Below are positions 6,351 to 6,506 of a DNA stretch of 6,506 bases, piece by piece (within the stretch, counting starts at the first letter, position 1; the number at the start of each line of letters is the position of its first letter). The notes beneath the pieces are model-generated. The model worked only from the letters and a program-made list of their open reading frames with translations, had not been told where the DNA came from and ran no database searches. Position numbers and translations under genes: made by a program. This stretch comes from an uncultured Bergeyella sp. (lineage in GTDB: Bacteria; Bacteroidota; Bacteroidia; Flavobacteriales; Weeksellaceae). The DNA lies in contig CAKAOY010000066.1 in NCBI GenBank assembly GCA_916710115.1, positions 1 to 6,506 on the forward strand, given 5' to 3'.

Positions 6351-6506
6351 ATGGCAAAAATAACTTTTGGCGGAAATGAAGCCAACACATCAGGAGAACT
6401 TCCAGCAGTGGGAACTCAATTATTAGATTTTGAATTAGTAGCAACAGATTTATCAGAGAAAAGATTATCTGACTTTTCGGGGAAAAGAAAAATCCTAAAT
6501 ATCTTC
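6351..6506 (+). CDS. tpx: Thiol peroxidase Tpx, N-terminal part (runs off the right edge)
   Basis: The 52 codons present match the start of Tpx, a peroxiredoxin that reduces hydrogen and alkyl hydroperoxides using thioredoxin. The N-terminal hairpin region MAKITFGGNEANTSGELP, then AVGTQLLDFELVATDLSEKRLSDFSGKRKILNIF, follow the Tpx pattern (AVGxxAPDFxLVxxDLS, then LSDFxGKxxxLNIFPS). The catalytic peroxidatic cysteine lies beyond the window and cannot be checked. The usual APDF reads LLDF here (residues 24-27). The gene has its own promoter and is separated from infC by a terminator, so it is not part of the translation operon. Confidence 0.9.
   Translation, partial: MAKITFGGNEANTSGELPAVGTQLLDFELVATDLSEKRLSDFSGKRKILNIF

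Overview
This is an ordinary chromosomal housekeeping segment from an A+T-rich member of the Bacteroidota, most likely class Flavobacteriia and perhaps the Chryseobacterium/Weeksellaceae side. The assignment rests on three things. There is a GldB-type gliding lipoprotein, a family typical of this phylum. Promoter -7 boxes match the Bacteroidota form TAnnTTTG. Start codons have A/T-rich leaders without Shine-Dalgarno sequences. The exact genus is not determined.

Left half, minus strand, in transcription order: a Sfp-type 4'-phosphopantetheinyl transferase (2945-3559), the ribosome-assembly GTPase ObgE (1826-2809), sigma-54 RpoN (337-1794) and the 5' end of gldB (running off the window at base 1). 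obgE and rpoN are 31 bases apart with no recognisable promoter between them and are probably co-transcribed. The transferase, obgE and gldB each have their own candidate -7 box.

Right half, plus strand: thrS (threonyl-tRNA synthetase, 3724-5661), then infC (translation initiation factor IF3, 5692-6249, apparently using a non-AUG start), a strong intrinsic terminator (6257-6290), and the start of tpx (thiol peroxidase, from 6351 off the right edge). The transferase and thrS diverge from a 164-base region carrying one promoter for each direction. The usual partners of infC, rpmI and rplT (L35 and L20), do not follow it here.

Functionally the window is mostly translation and ribosome biogenesis (thrS, infC, obgE), with transcription (rpoN), carrier-protein activation (the transferase), cell-surface motility (gldB) and peroxide defence (tpx). 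No mobile element, CRISPR array, RNA gene, toxin-antitoxin or defence system was seen, and no gene-free stretch exceeds 300 bases. I found no new biological system. The points most worth a second look are the infC start codon, the altered IF3 segment where most family members have PPVC, and the early termination after infC.
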